Under the pieces are notes generated by a model. It saw nothing but the letters and a program-made list of their open reading frames with translations, ran no database searches and had not been told where the DNA came from. Below, piece after piece: positions 26,442 to 34,660 of a stretch of 64,000 nucleotides of DNA. Position numbers and translations under genes: made by a program. Source of the DNA: Maribacter algarum (ex Lu et al. 2025) (nom. illeg.). GTDB taxonomy: Bacteria > Bacteroidota > Bacteroidia > Flavobacteriales > Flavobacteriaceae. Where the stretch lies: assembly GCA_947495915.1 (NCBI GenBank), contig CANMAW010000003.1, positions 372,001-436,000 on the forward strand, given 5' to 3'. Every line of letters starts with the position of its first letter. The stretch's first letter is position 1.

Positions 26442-27407
26442 ATGTTGAAAGTTGGTGTTTTAGGTGCAGGTCATTTAGGAAAAATTCACTTACGTCTACT
26501 CAACGAATCTAAAAAGTATCAGTTGGTTGGGTTTTATGACCCAGATGCTATAAACGCAAAAAAAGTGGCTGCCGAATTTGGCTATACATATTTTGAGAAC
26601 ATTAACACCTTAATTGAAGCAGTTGATGTTGTAGATATTGTTACTCCTACCCTTTCGCATTTTGAGTGTGCGAAAAAAGCCATCGAGAAAGGAAAGAATG
26701 TTTTTATAGAAAAACCAATCACCAATACACTTGCCGAAGCTGAAGAATTGCTACAACTAGAGAAGCAACATAATGTTCTTGGACAGGTTGGTCATGTAGA
26801 GCGTTTTAACCCAGCATTTATTGCTGTAAAAGGGCAAATTAATAGTCCGATGTTTATTGAAACACATCGTCTTGCAGAATTTAATCCTAGAGGTACCGAT
26901 GTGCCTGTAGTTTTAGATTTAATGATTCATGATATTGATGCTATTTTAAGTCTTGTAAATTCAGAGGTAAAAAAAATCAACGCAAGTGGTGTTTCAGTAA
27001 TTAGCAATTCACCAGATATCGCCAATGCTCGTATCGAATTTGAAAATGGCTGCGTTGCTAATTTAACAGCGAGTAGAATTTCTCTTAAAAACATGAGAAA
27101 ATCTAGATTCTTTCAAAAAGACGCCTATATCTCTGTTGACTTTTTAGAGAAAAAAGTGGAAGTTGTAAAAATGAAAGATGCTCCTGAAAGTCCTGGTGAT
27201 TTTGATATGATTTTACAAAATGCAGAAGGAGTAAAAAAGCAAATCTATTTTGAAAATCCTGAGATTGTTACTAACAACGCTATTGCTGATGAATTGGAGA
27301 CTTTTGCTGATGCAATTAACAACAAAACAGTACCCGTTGTTAGTCTTAGTCAAGGCACAAGAGCCCTAAAGGTGGCTTTGCAAATTATTGCTTCTTTTAA
27401 AGATTAG
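26442..27407 (+). CDS. Gfo/Idh/MocA-family oxidoreductase
   Basis: This 321-residue NAD(P)-dependent enzyme has a Rossmann N-terminal domain (KVGVLGAGHLGKIHLRLLNE), the EKP motif (VFIEKPITNTLAEAEELL) and a C-terminal substrate domain (HRLAEFNPRGTDVPVVLDLMIHDIDAILSL). Substrate uncertain: this branch resembles UDP-N-acetylglucosamine 3-dehydrogenases and is often near 3-hydroxyacyl-CoA dehydrogenases in Flavobacteriia. It begins the rightward eight-gene run. A TATTTTTG element at 26418-26425, 17 nt upstream of the ATG, is a plausible -7 box. Confidence 0.88.
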   Translation: MLKVGVLGAGHLGKIHLRLLNESKKYQLVGFYDPDAINAKKVAAEFGYTYFENINTLIEAVDVVDIVTPTLSHFECAKKAIEKGKNVFIEKPITNTLAEAEELLQLEKQHNVLGQVGHVERFNPAFIAVKGQINSPMFIETHRLAEFNPRGTDVPVVLDLMIHDIDAILSLVNSEVKKINASGVSVISNSPDIANARIEFENGCVANLTASRISLKNMRKSRFFQKDAYISVDFLEKKVEVVKMKDAPESPGDFDMILQNAEGVKKQIYFENPEIVTNNAIADELETFADAINNKTVPVVSLSQGTRALKVALQIIASFKD

Positions 27408-27452
27408 GTTTTAGCCCAATTACTTTTAACGCCAAAAAACAATAAAAAATTG

Positions 27453-28340
27453 ATGAAAAAAATTGCAGTTATCGGTGCAGGTACCATGGGGAATGGAATT
27501 GCACATGTATTTGCTCAAAACGGATACGAAGTAAATCTTATAGACATCGCTCAAGAGTCATTAGATAAAGGTCTTGCGACCATCGCAAAGAATCTTGATC
27601 GCATGGTTAATAAAGACAAAATATCAGCTGATGATAAAGCGCAAACATTAGATCGTATTACGGGCATGACTAGTTTAAAAGATGGAATATCTGATAGCGA
27701 TTTGATTGTTGAAGCTGCAACAGAGAATACTTCCTTAAAACTTCAGATTTTTAAAGATCTTGATGCATATTCGCGACCAGAAGCAATACTGGCTACAAAC
27801 ACATCATCGATTTCAATTACACAAATAGCAGCGGTAACATCAAGACCTGAAAAGGTTATTGGCATGCATTTTATGAATCCTGTTCCGATCATGAAACTTG
27901 TTGAAATCATCCGTGGTTATAGCACCTCAGATGAAACAACAACAGCAATAATGACGCTTTCTGAAAAGCTTGGCAAAGTACCTACGGAGGTAAACGATTA
28001 CCCAGGGTTTGTTGCCAATAGAATTTTAATGCCTATGATTAATGAAGCCATTGAAACCTTGTATAACAAGGTTGCCGGTGTAAATGAAATTGACACCGTA
28101 ATGAAATTAGGTATGGCACACCCTATGGGCCCGCTTCAATTGGCAGATTTTATTGGTCTTGATGTTTGCTTATCTATTTTAAATGTAATGTACGACGGAT
28201 TTAAAAATCCTAAGTACGCGCCCTGCCCATTACTGGTTAATATGGTAACAGCAGGAAAAATAGGAGTTAAATCAGGAGAAGGTTTTTATGACTATTCACA
28301 ATCACGCAAAGCAGAAACTGTTTCGAATCAATTTAGATAA
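27453..28340 (+). CDS. 3-hydroxyacyl-CoA (3-hydroxybutyryl-CoA) dehydrogenase
   Basis: The ATG at 27453 is preferred to the TTG directly upstream at 27450. The 295-residue enzyme has NAD-binding GAGTMGNGIAHVFAQNGY and the catalytic His in VIGMHFMNPVPIMKLVEI. It also has VNDYPGFVANRILMPMINEA and GMAHPMGPLQLADFIGLD, all signatures of single-domain 3HCDH proteins. It catalyses NAD(P)-dependent oxidation of 3-hydroxyacyl-CoA. It abuts the DUF1015 gene (stop at 28340, next start 28341). Confidence 0.93.
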   Translation: MKKIAVIGAGTMGNGIAHVFAQNGYEVNLIDIAQESLDKGLATIAKNLDRMVNKDKISADDKAQTLDRITGMTSLKDGISDSDLIVEAATENTSLKLQIFKDLDAYSRPEAILATNTSSISITQIAAVTSRPEKVIGMHFMNPVPIMKLVEIIRGYSTSDETTTAIMTLSEKLGKVPTEVNDYPGFVANRILMPMINEAIETLYNKVAGVNEIDTVMKLGMAHPMGPLQLADFIGLDVCLSILNVMYDGFKNPKYAPCPLLVNMVTAGKIGVKSGEGFYDYSQSRKAETVSNQFR

Positions 28341-29576
28341 ATGGCAACCATAAAACCTTTTAAAGCCATAAGGCCGGTAAAAGACAAAGTCAGTTTGGTC
28401 ACCTCACGATCTTACCACGAATATTCGAAAAGGGAATTAAATGCTGTCTTAGAATTTAATCCCTTTTCCTTTCTTCATATCATTAATCCTGGTTACAAAT
28501 ATGCTAAAAACGTTTCCGGAGAAGAAAGATTTAAACTAGTGCACAATAGATATTTAGAGTTTCTTGAAGAAAATATCTTTTTAAAAGATTCTTCTGATTC
28601 TATATACCTATACCAAATGAAAAAAGGAAATCGCTCGTTCAGGGGATTTTTCTGCGCTACCAGTGTTGCTGAATACCGAAATAATTTAATTAAAAAGCAT
28701 GAAAACACTATAAAACCAAGAGAAGAATTATTTGCTAGCTATTTAGACACAGTTAAATTCAATGCAGAACCCGTGCTTATGACGTATGCTGACGATAAAG
28801 TTATTGCAGGTATTCTAAATAGTGTAATGCAAGAACAACCCGAATACCTGTTTTCTACTAGAGACAAAATAATCCATCGCCTTTGGAAAATTTCCAACAA
28901 AATAACGATTCAGAAAATTCAAACAGCATTTGAAAAAATTGATGCATTATATATTGCAGATGGTCATCATCGCAGCGCCTCATCAAACTTGCTTGCACTA
29001 CAAGCAGAACAAAAAAATACGTCGCATATAGGCAATGAACCGTATAACTTTTTTATGAGTTATTTGATACCTGAATCTGAAATAAAAATTTATGAATTTA
29101 ACCGAATGGTTAAAGATTTAAACGGGTTATCAAAAGAAAGCTTACTCATAAAACTTGATGAATCTTTTAGAATTCAAAACAAAGGAGCAATTTTATATAA
29201 ACCTACCAAAAAGCATCATTTTAGTATGTATTTAGATGGAGAATTCTACTCGCTATATCTACGCAAGAAGGTCTACGAGTTTACCGATGCATTAAGCCAT
29301 TTAGACACTCAAATTCTTTATCAAACAATACTGAAACCGATCTTAGGTGTTAACAACCTTCGTAAAGATAAGCGTATTCATTACGGCTACGGCAAACATA
29401 ATATTATCAAAATGAAAGATCAAATTGATAAAGGAAAATTTGCTGTAGGTTTTAGCCTAGTACCTGTTGAAATAGATGAAATTAAAGCAATTGCAGATGC
29501 AGGCTTGGTTATGCCCCCAAAAAGCACTTATATTGAACCAAAACTAAGAAGCGGATTAGCAATTTACGAATTGTAA
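28341..29576 (+). CDS. DUF1015 domain-containing protein
   Basis: This 411-residue protein matches the DUF1015 family along its length: KPFKAIRPVKDKVSLVTSRSYH, the SFLHIINPGY segment, ALYIADGHHRSASSNLL, and the ending GLVMPPKSTYIEPKLRSGLAIYEL. The biochemical role of the family is unknown, although genetic neighbours often suggest amino-acid or cofactor metabolism (SerC/YggS-type genes). Cytoplasmic. It starts on the base after the preceding stop, so it is translated from the same mRNA. Confidence 0.9.
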   Translation: MATIKPFKAIRPVKDKVSLVTSRSYHEYSKRELNAVLEFNPFSFLHIINPGYKYAKNVSGEERFKLVHNRYLEFLEENIFLKDSSDSIYLYQMKKGNRSFRGFFCATSVAEYRNNLIKKHENTIKPREELFASYLDTVKFNAEPVLMTYADDKVIAGILNSVMQEQPEYLFSTRDKIIHRLWKISNKITIQKIQTAFEKIDALYIADGHHRSASSNLLALQAEQKNTSHIGNEPYNFFMSYLIPESEIKIYEFNRMVKDLNGLSKESLLIKLDESFRIQNKGAILYKPTKKHHFSMYLDGEFYSLYLRKKVYEFTDALSHLDTQILYQTILKPILGVNNLRKDKRIHYGYGKHNIIKMKDQIDKGKFAVGFSLVPVEIDEIKAIADAGLVMPPKSTYIEPKLRSGLAIYEL

Positions 29577-29614
29577 AAAACTTAATTTTTTCAATAAAAG
29601 ACAACATACTCATA

Positions 29615-30274
29615 ATGTCAATAAAAGAAAGGTTAAATAGTATAAAGCAAAAACTACCTGAGCAGGTACAATTGGTTGCTGTTTCTAAAACAAAACCCAT
29701 TGAAGATATCAAGACTGCCTACGAAACTGGGCAACGAATTTTTGGTGAAAATAAAATTCAAGAAATGACTCAGAAATGGGAAGTTTTACCAAAAGATATT
29801 GAGTGGCATATGATTGGTCATGTTCAGAGAAATAAGGTAAAATATATGGCGCCGTATGTAACTTTGATACACGGCATAGACAGCCTTCGTTTATTAAAAG
29901 AAGTCAACAAACAAGCCTTGAAAAACAACCGAGTTATAAAATGTTTGTTACAAATTCATATTGCCGAAGAAGCTTCGAAATTCGGATTTAGCACTGAGGA
30001 AGTACTTGAGTTGATAACAGGTGAAGAATTCACAGCGCTTCAAAATATAAAAATTGTCGGATTAATGGGTATGGCAACCTTTACGGAAAACAATGATCAA
30101 GTTCGAAGAGAGTTTCAACAATTAAAATCAGTTTTTGAAAAAGTTAAACAAGAGATTCCGCATGTTGAAATTCTTTCAATGGGCATGAGTGGCGACTATC
30201 ATATTGCTATTGACGAAGGAAGTACTATGGTGCGTATTGGAAGTAGTATCTTTGGTTCGAGAAATTCCCATTAG
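29615..30274 (+). CDS. YggS/PROSC-family PLP-binding protein
   Basis: This 219-residue PLP homeostasis protein has the cofactor lysine in LVAVSKTKPIEDIKTAYETG. RIFGENKIQEMTQKWE and IEWHMIGHVQRNKVKYMAPYV follow, and the end reads LSMGMSGDYHIAIDEGSTMVRIGSSIFGSR. It buffers free pyridoxal phosphate and affects amino-acid balance. Length and motifs are normal. It lies in the rightward run with short gaps on both sides. Confidence 0.95.
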   Translation: MSIKERLNSIKQKLPEQVQLVAVSKTKPIEDIKTAYETGQRIFGENKIQEMTQKWEVLPKDIEWHMIGHVQRNKVKYMAPYVTLIHGIDSLRLLKEVNKQALKNNRVIKCLLQIHIAEEASKFGFSTEEVLELITGEEFTALQNIKIVGLMGMATFTENNDQVRREFQQLKSVFEKVKQEIPHVEILSMGMSGDYHIAIDEGSTMVRIGSSIFGSRNSH

Positions 30275-30283
30275 AAAAAATAG

Positions 30284-31657
30284 ATGTATACAATTTTAGA
30301 TATTGAAACCACGGGCGGTAAATACAATGAAGAAGGTATTACTGAAATCGCGATACATAAATTTGATGGGCATACTGTTATAGATAAATTCATTTCTTTG
30401 GTAAATCCTGAAAAAGACATTCAGCCTTTTGTAGTGAAACTCACAGGAATTAACAATAAAATGCTACGATCGGCTCCAAAATTTCATGAAATTGCCAAGC
30501 GTATTGTAGAAATAACAGAAGGCACCGTAATTGTTGCGCATAATGCACAATTTGATTACAGAATTCTTCGAACAGAATTCAGAAGGTTAGGGTATAATTT
30601 TGAACGCAAAACATTATGTACCGTAGAATTATCACAAAAATTACTACCTGATGCTGAGTCTCATAGCTTAGGTAAATTGGTAAGATCATTAGGTATAGCA
30701 GTTAGTGATCGACATAGAGCCAATGGTGATGCTCTGGCAACATTAAAGCTGTTCAAATTATTATTGGCCAAAGATTCGGATAAGTCCATTATTCAAAATG
30801 TAATTAAAGCCGAAACTTTAGGAGAACTTTCTCCTAGACAACTTGATATTATTGATGTATTACCCAACGATACTGGCGTATACTATATGCACAATAAAGA
30901 TGGAGACATCATTTTTATTGGCAACAGTAGTAATATTAAAAAAAGGGTGAATCAGCATTTCACCAAAAGTGGCGATCGCGCTCGCAAACTACAAAAGGAA
31001 ACAAAAAAAGTTACTTTTGAAAAGACTGGTAGTGAGCTAGTTGCAGTTTTGAAAGAACACGAAGAAATTAGAAGAAAACGACCAAAATTCAACCATAAGC
31101 CTAGAGTAAAACTGTTCTCTCACGGACTGTATCAACATATTTCAGAAAATGGCTATATTATTTTTCAAAATGCAGCCATAAACGCCAAAGGTAAAGCTGG
31201 TTTAGTTACTACATTCAACAGCAATGCAGCTGCTAAAAATTTTCTTTATAAAATTACAGCAACCTATTCTTTATGTGAAAAATTAAATGGTATTTCAGAG
31301 GCTAAAGAAAATTGCTCAAAATACACGGTAGAAAAGTGTTTTGGCGCTTGTATTCAAAAAGAATCAGTGGCTGATTATAATGAACGTGCCATGAAAATCA
31401 TTAACAAATACTCGCTAGGCAAAAAGAATTGCGTCATAATAAATAAAGGCCGTGAAATTGGTGAATACAGTGCTATACTCATCAAAAATGGTCAATTTAA
31501 AGGTATCGGTTATTATGATTTGAATCACCAACTAAATAATATTCATATCTTAGAAACTCTGATTACCCCAATGCAAGGGGGTGCAAATTCAATTCATATA
31601 ATTGAGAGTTATATGAGAAAGAAAAAAGTTTTTAAAATAATTGACTTACAATCCTAA
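30284..31657 (+). CDS. DnaQ-type exonuclease fused to GIY-YIG nuclease, with UvrC-like cysteines
   Basis: This 457-residue protein has a DEDDh exonuclease domain at 1-170 (LDIETTG, AHNAQFDYRILRTEF, HRANGDALATLKLF). A GIY-YIG domain follows at about 195-280 (TGVYYMHNKDGDIIFIGNSSNIKKRVNQHF). The C-terminal part has four cysteines (331, 344, 352, 356; C-x12-C-x7-C-x3-C) spaced like those binding 4Fe-4S in UvrC, in an equivalent position. It lacks the UvrC RNase H, UVR and HhH domains. Likely a repair or processing nuclease (epsilon/Cho type). It ends 4 nt before the likely start of the channel gene. Confidence 0.85.
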   Translation: MYTILDIETTGGKYNEEGITEIAIHKFDGHTVIDKFISLVNPEKDIQPFVVKLTGINNKMLRSAPKFHEIAKRIVEITEGTVIVAHNAQFDYRILRTEFRRLGYNFERKTLCTVELSQKLLPDAESHSLGKLVRSLGIAVSDRHRANGDALATLKLFKLLLAKDSDKSIIQNVIKAETLGELSPRQLDIIDVLPNDTGVYYMHNKDGDIIFIGNSSNIKKRVNQHFTKSGDRARKLQKETKKVTFEKTGSELVAVLKEHEEIRRKRPKFNHKPRVKLFSHGLYQHISENGYIIFQNAAINAKGKAGLVTTFNSNAAAKNFLYKITATYSLCEKLNGISEAKENCSKYTVEKCFGACIQKESVADYNERAMKIINKYSLGKKNCVIINKGREIGEYSAILIKNGQFKGIGYYDLNHQLNNIHILETLITPMQGGANSIHIIESYMRKKKVFKIIDLQS

Positions 31658-31661
31658 ACTT

Positions 31662-32507
31662 TTGAAAGAAGAAAAACCGCAACAAGGCTGGAAGAACAAA
31701 CTTCATGAAATCATTTATGAAGCTGATACACCGTTAGGAAAGTGGTTTGATTTAATCTTAATTCTTCTTATTCTTTTAAGTGTTATTCTAATAATGTTTG
31801 AGAGTGTAAAAGAAATTGACGATCTATATCATGGAACTTTACTCACTCTAGAGTGGATTATAACCATATTCTTTACCATAGAATATATTGCTCGAATTAT
31901 ATCAATAAAAAAGCCATTCAAGTATATATTTAGTTTTTATGGTATCATTGATTTTATATCAACCATACCACTCTACCTGTCATATTTGTTTGCTGGCTCT
32001 CAAGTTTTACTCGCCGTTCGTGTTTTTAGAATGTTACGAATTTTCAGAATCTTGAAGCTCGTTAAATTCATCGGTGAAGCTTCACAACTTACTCGAGCAC
32101 TAAAAGCTAGTAGAGCTAAAATTGCTGTTTTTATCTATGTAGTACTAATTCTTTCTGTAATAATGGGCACTATCATGTACCTCATTGAAAGCGATGCAGC
32201 AGGCTTTACGAGTATTCCACGAAGTATTTATTGGACCATCGTTACTCTTACAACAGTTGGTTATGGTGATATTGCCCCGCAAACCGCGGTAGGACAATTT
32301 ATCGCAACAGTGATTATGATTTTAGGTTATGGTATCATTGCAGTACCTACGGGTATTGTTACGGTGGAGTTCTCTAAAAGTGGTAAAGCCAATGTTAATG
32401 GTGAACAATTGGTAAGTTTAAATACTCAATGTTGTAAAAGCTGTTCTAAAGAAGGCCATCGTGATGATGCTACTCATTGTTTTAACTGCGGATCACAGTT
32501 GCGATGA
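31662..32507 (+). CDS. Voltage-gated-type potassium channel with zinc-ribbon tail
   Basis: No ATG precedes the first helix; the TTG at 31662 (LKEEKPQQGW) is favoured because it avoids the 17-nt overlap of the TTG at 31641 with the previous gene. The roughly 281-residue protein has six helices. S4 has regularly spaced arginines (RVFRMLRIFRILKLVKF), and the pore carries the K+ filter TTVGYGD. The C-terminus is unusual: CCKSCSKEGHRDDATHCFNCGSQ, a CxxC...CxxC zinc ribbon in the cytoplasm. Its last 4 bp overlap miaA. Confidence 0.85.
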   Translation: MKEEKPQQGWKNKLHEIIYEADTPLGKWFDLILILLILLSVILIMFESVKEIDDLYHGTLLTLEWIITIFFTIEYIARIISIKKPFKYIFSFYGIIDFISTIPLYLSYLFAGSQVLLAVRVFRMLRIFRILKLVKFIGEASQLTRALKASRAKIAVFIYVVLILSVIMGTIMYLIESDAAGFTSIPRSIYWTIVTLTTVGYGDIAPQTAVGQFIATVIMILGYGIIAVPTGIVTVEFSKSGKANVNGEQLVSLNTQCCKSCSKEGHRDDATHCFNCGSQLR

Positions 32508-33406
32508 AAAAGACATTAATTGTTGTTGTTGGCCCCACTGCAATAGGTAAAACCACGTTAGCTATTGCTCTTGCCAAGCATTTTAAAACTGAAATTCTTT
32601 CCGCAGATTCACGACAGTTTTACAAAGAAATGAGCATTGGTACAGCGGTACCGACCATTGAAGAACTTCAAGCAGCAAAACATCATTTTATTCAACATGT
32701 GAGTATTCATCAAGAATATAATGTAGGAGACTTTGAACGCGATGCCATAGAAAAAGCAAAAGAACTATTTAAGCAACATAATATCGCAATTTTGGTTGGA
32801 GGAAGCGGCTTATATGTTGATGCAGTTACCAAAGGTCTTGATAAATTTCCGAAGATTGATAATGAAATTCGAATGAAACTGAATCATGATTTAAAAACAA
32901 AGGGAATTACATTTTTGCAAGATCAATTGAAAATACTTGATCCAATTTATTATCAAAAAGTCGATTTAGATAATCCGCATCGGTTAATAAGAGCTTTAGA
33001 AATCTGTATAGGAACAAAACAAGCTTATTCCTCTTTTATAGGGCAACAGAAACCTGAACGACCATTTAAAGTTCTAACCATTGGCATCAATGCTGATCGT
33101 GATATTATTTATGACAGAATCAACAGACGTGTTGATATAATGATGAATGAAGGCCTATTGGATGAGGTCAAGAAACTAGTTTCACATAAAAATTTAAATG
33201 CGCTACAAACTGTAGGTTACCGAGAAATTTTTGGTTATTTAGATGGAGATTATGAATTAGGTTTCGCCATTTCTGAAATTAAGAAAAATACCCGAAGGTT
33301 TGCGAAACGACAGCTAACTTGGTTTCGAAAAAATAAGGAAACGATTTGGGTTTCTTATAATTACGATTTCAAACAACTTATAGAAGAAATAACATGTAAA
33401 TTATAA
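32504..33406 (+). CDS. miaA: tRNA dimethylallyltransferase
   Basis: This 300-residue enzyme adds dimethylallyl to A37 of tRNAs reading UNN codons. Motifs: P-loop VVVGPTAIGKTTLAIALA, DSRQFYKEMSIGTAVPTIEE, LVGGSGLYVDAVTKGLD, DPHRLIRALEI-type DNPHRLIRALEIC, and LQTVGYREIFGYLDGDYELGFAI with RRFAKRQLTWFRK. The ATG overlaps the stop of the channel gene (ATGA), and the next gene starts on its stop codon (TAATG), so translation is coupled. Confidence 0.96.
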   Translation: MKKTLIVVVGPTAIGKTTLAIALAKHFKTEILSADSRQFYKEMSIGTAVPTIEELQAAKHHFIQHVSIHQEYNVGDFERDAIEKAKELFKQHNIAILVGGSGLYVDAVTKGLDKFPKIDNEIRMKLNHDLKTKGITFLQDQLKILDPIYYQKVDLDNPHRLIRALEICIGTKQAYSSFIGQQKPERPFKVLTIGINADRDIIYDRINRRVDIMMNEGLLDEVKKLVSHKNLNALQTVGYREIFGYLDGDYELGFAISEIKKNTRRFAKRQLTWFRKNKETIWVSYNYDFKQLIEEITCKL

Positions 33407-33912
33407 TGAATACAAAACCAATTTTTTATGTGATGGGGGTATCTGGTTGTGGTAAAAGCACCATAGGAAAAATGCTTTCAAAAAATTTGGTCATACCTTT
33501 TTATGATGGAGATGACTATCACCCTGAGTCTAACGTCAAAAAAATGGAAGCGGGTTACCCACTAAACGATTCAGATCGTCAAGGATGGTTAGAGCGTTTG
33601 AATGAATTAGCAAAAGAACAAGTTCACAACGGTGCTGTTATTGCCTGTTCTGCTTTGAAAGAAGCCTACCGTGTCATTCTTACAAAAGAATTATCAGATT
33701 CGCATTTCGTTTATTTAGCAGGTACTTATGACGAGATTTCAGCTAGGCTCGCACAACGTAAAAATCATTTTATGCCAGCTGCTCTTTTGCAATCACAATT
33801 CAATACATTAGAAGTTCCAAAAAATGCAATTTCAGTTTCGATTGCAAATACCCCTGAAGAAATAGTAACAGCTATCATTAGTCAGTATAAATTAAGAAGC
33901 CTTGACTTATAA
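33406..33912 (+). CDS. gntK: Gluconokinase
   Basis: This 168-residue GntK-type kinase phosphorylates gluconate to 6-phosphogluconate. Motifs: VMGVSGCGKSTIGKMLS, FYDGDDYHPESNVKKMEAGYPLNDSDRQGWL, ACSALKEAYRVIL and NHFMPAALLQSQFNTLEVP. Cytoplasmic. It overlaps miaA by 1 nt. Its final codons and stop (33910-33912) lie inside the perfect palindrome that terminates the run, so the end of translation and the terminator overlap. Confidence 0.93.
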   Translation: MNTKPIFYVMGVSGCGKSTIGKMLSKNLVIPFYDGDDYHPESNVKKMEAGYPLNDSDRQGWLERLNELAKEQVHNGAVIACSALKEAYRVILTKELSDSHFVYLAGTYDEISARLAQRKNHFMPAALLQSQFNTLEVPKNAISVSIANTPEEIVTAIISQYKLRSLDL

Positions 33913-33927
33913 GTCAAGGCTTCTTAA
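33892..33927. terminator. 36-bp perfect palindromic terminator containing the gntK stop
   Basis: The arm TTAAGAAGCCTTGACTTA (33892-33909) is directly followed by its exact reverse complement (33910-33927), with no spacer. It separates convergent runs ending at 33912 and 33948, and A/T-rich tracts on both sides allow termination on either strand. Confidence 0.85.
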
Positions 33928-33947
33928 TTTTATTTACTAAAAGATTT

Positions 33948-34655
33948 TTATTCTGTCTTGACAACTAATCTAAAACCTTCTCCGTGAATATTTAAGATTT
34001 CAACGCTATCATCAACTTTCAAATATTTACGAAGTTTGGCAATGTATACATCCATACTTCTTGAGGTAAAATAGTTGTCATCTCTCCAAATTTTTGTCAA
34101 GGCTAGTTCACGAGGCATTAAATCATTTTCATGTAATGCTAATAAACGTAATAGTTCATTTTCTTTTGGAGACAACTTTATGGCTTCTTCATCTTTAAAT
34201 TTTAAAAATCTAAGTTTTGAATTTAAATGAAAACCACCAATTTGAAATTCAAATTTTCTACTATCAGCAAGGGTATTAGATGCTTTTCTTTGAAGAATTG
34301 CTTTAATTTTCATCAATAGCACTTCTGAATCAAAGGGTTTATTTAGGTAATCATCAGCACCAGCTTTGTATCCTTTGAGCACATCTTCTTTCATCGTTTT
34401 AGCAGTTAGAAAAACAATAGGCACATTCTCATTCTTTTCTCTAATCTCTTTGGCTAAGGTAAATCCATCCTTATAAGGCATCATAACATCTAGAATACAA
34501 ATGTCATAATTATCGCGTTTGAATTTCTCAAAACCTTCCATTCCATTTTTGGCCAAGGTTACCTCAAAATCATTCATTGACAAATAATCTTTTAGTACTA
34601 TACCAAAGTTTGGATCATCTTCCACTAAAAGAATTTTCTTGTTTATCGTTTCCAT
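33948..34655 (-). CDS. rprY: OmpR-family response regulator, RprY-like
   Basis: This 235-residue regulator has a receiver with acidic pair VEDDPNFG, phosphoacceptor Asp56 (ICILDVMMPYKDGF) and Lys in DDYLNKPFD. The C-terminal winged helix (FEFQIGGFHLNSKLRFLKFKDEEAIKLSPKENELLRLLA) has the RPRELALTKIW-type recognition region. It resembles Bacteroidota RprY, which responds to envelope and oxidative conditions. It lies 5 bp behind the kinase gene and ends the leftward run at the palindrome. Confidence 0.9.
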   Translation of the reverse strand: METINKKILLVEDDPNFGIVLKDYLSMNDFEVTLAKNGMEGFEKFKRDNYDICILDVMMPYKDGFTLAKEIREKNENVPIVFLTAKTMKEDVLKGYKAGADDYLNKPFDSEVLLMKIKAILQRKASNTLADSRKFEFQIGGFHLNSKLRFLKFKDEEAIKLSPKENELLRLLALHENDLMPRELALTKIWRDDNYFTSRSMDVYIAKLRKYLKVDDSVEILNIHGEGFRLVVKTE

Positions 34656-34660
34656 AAAAT

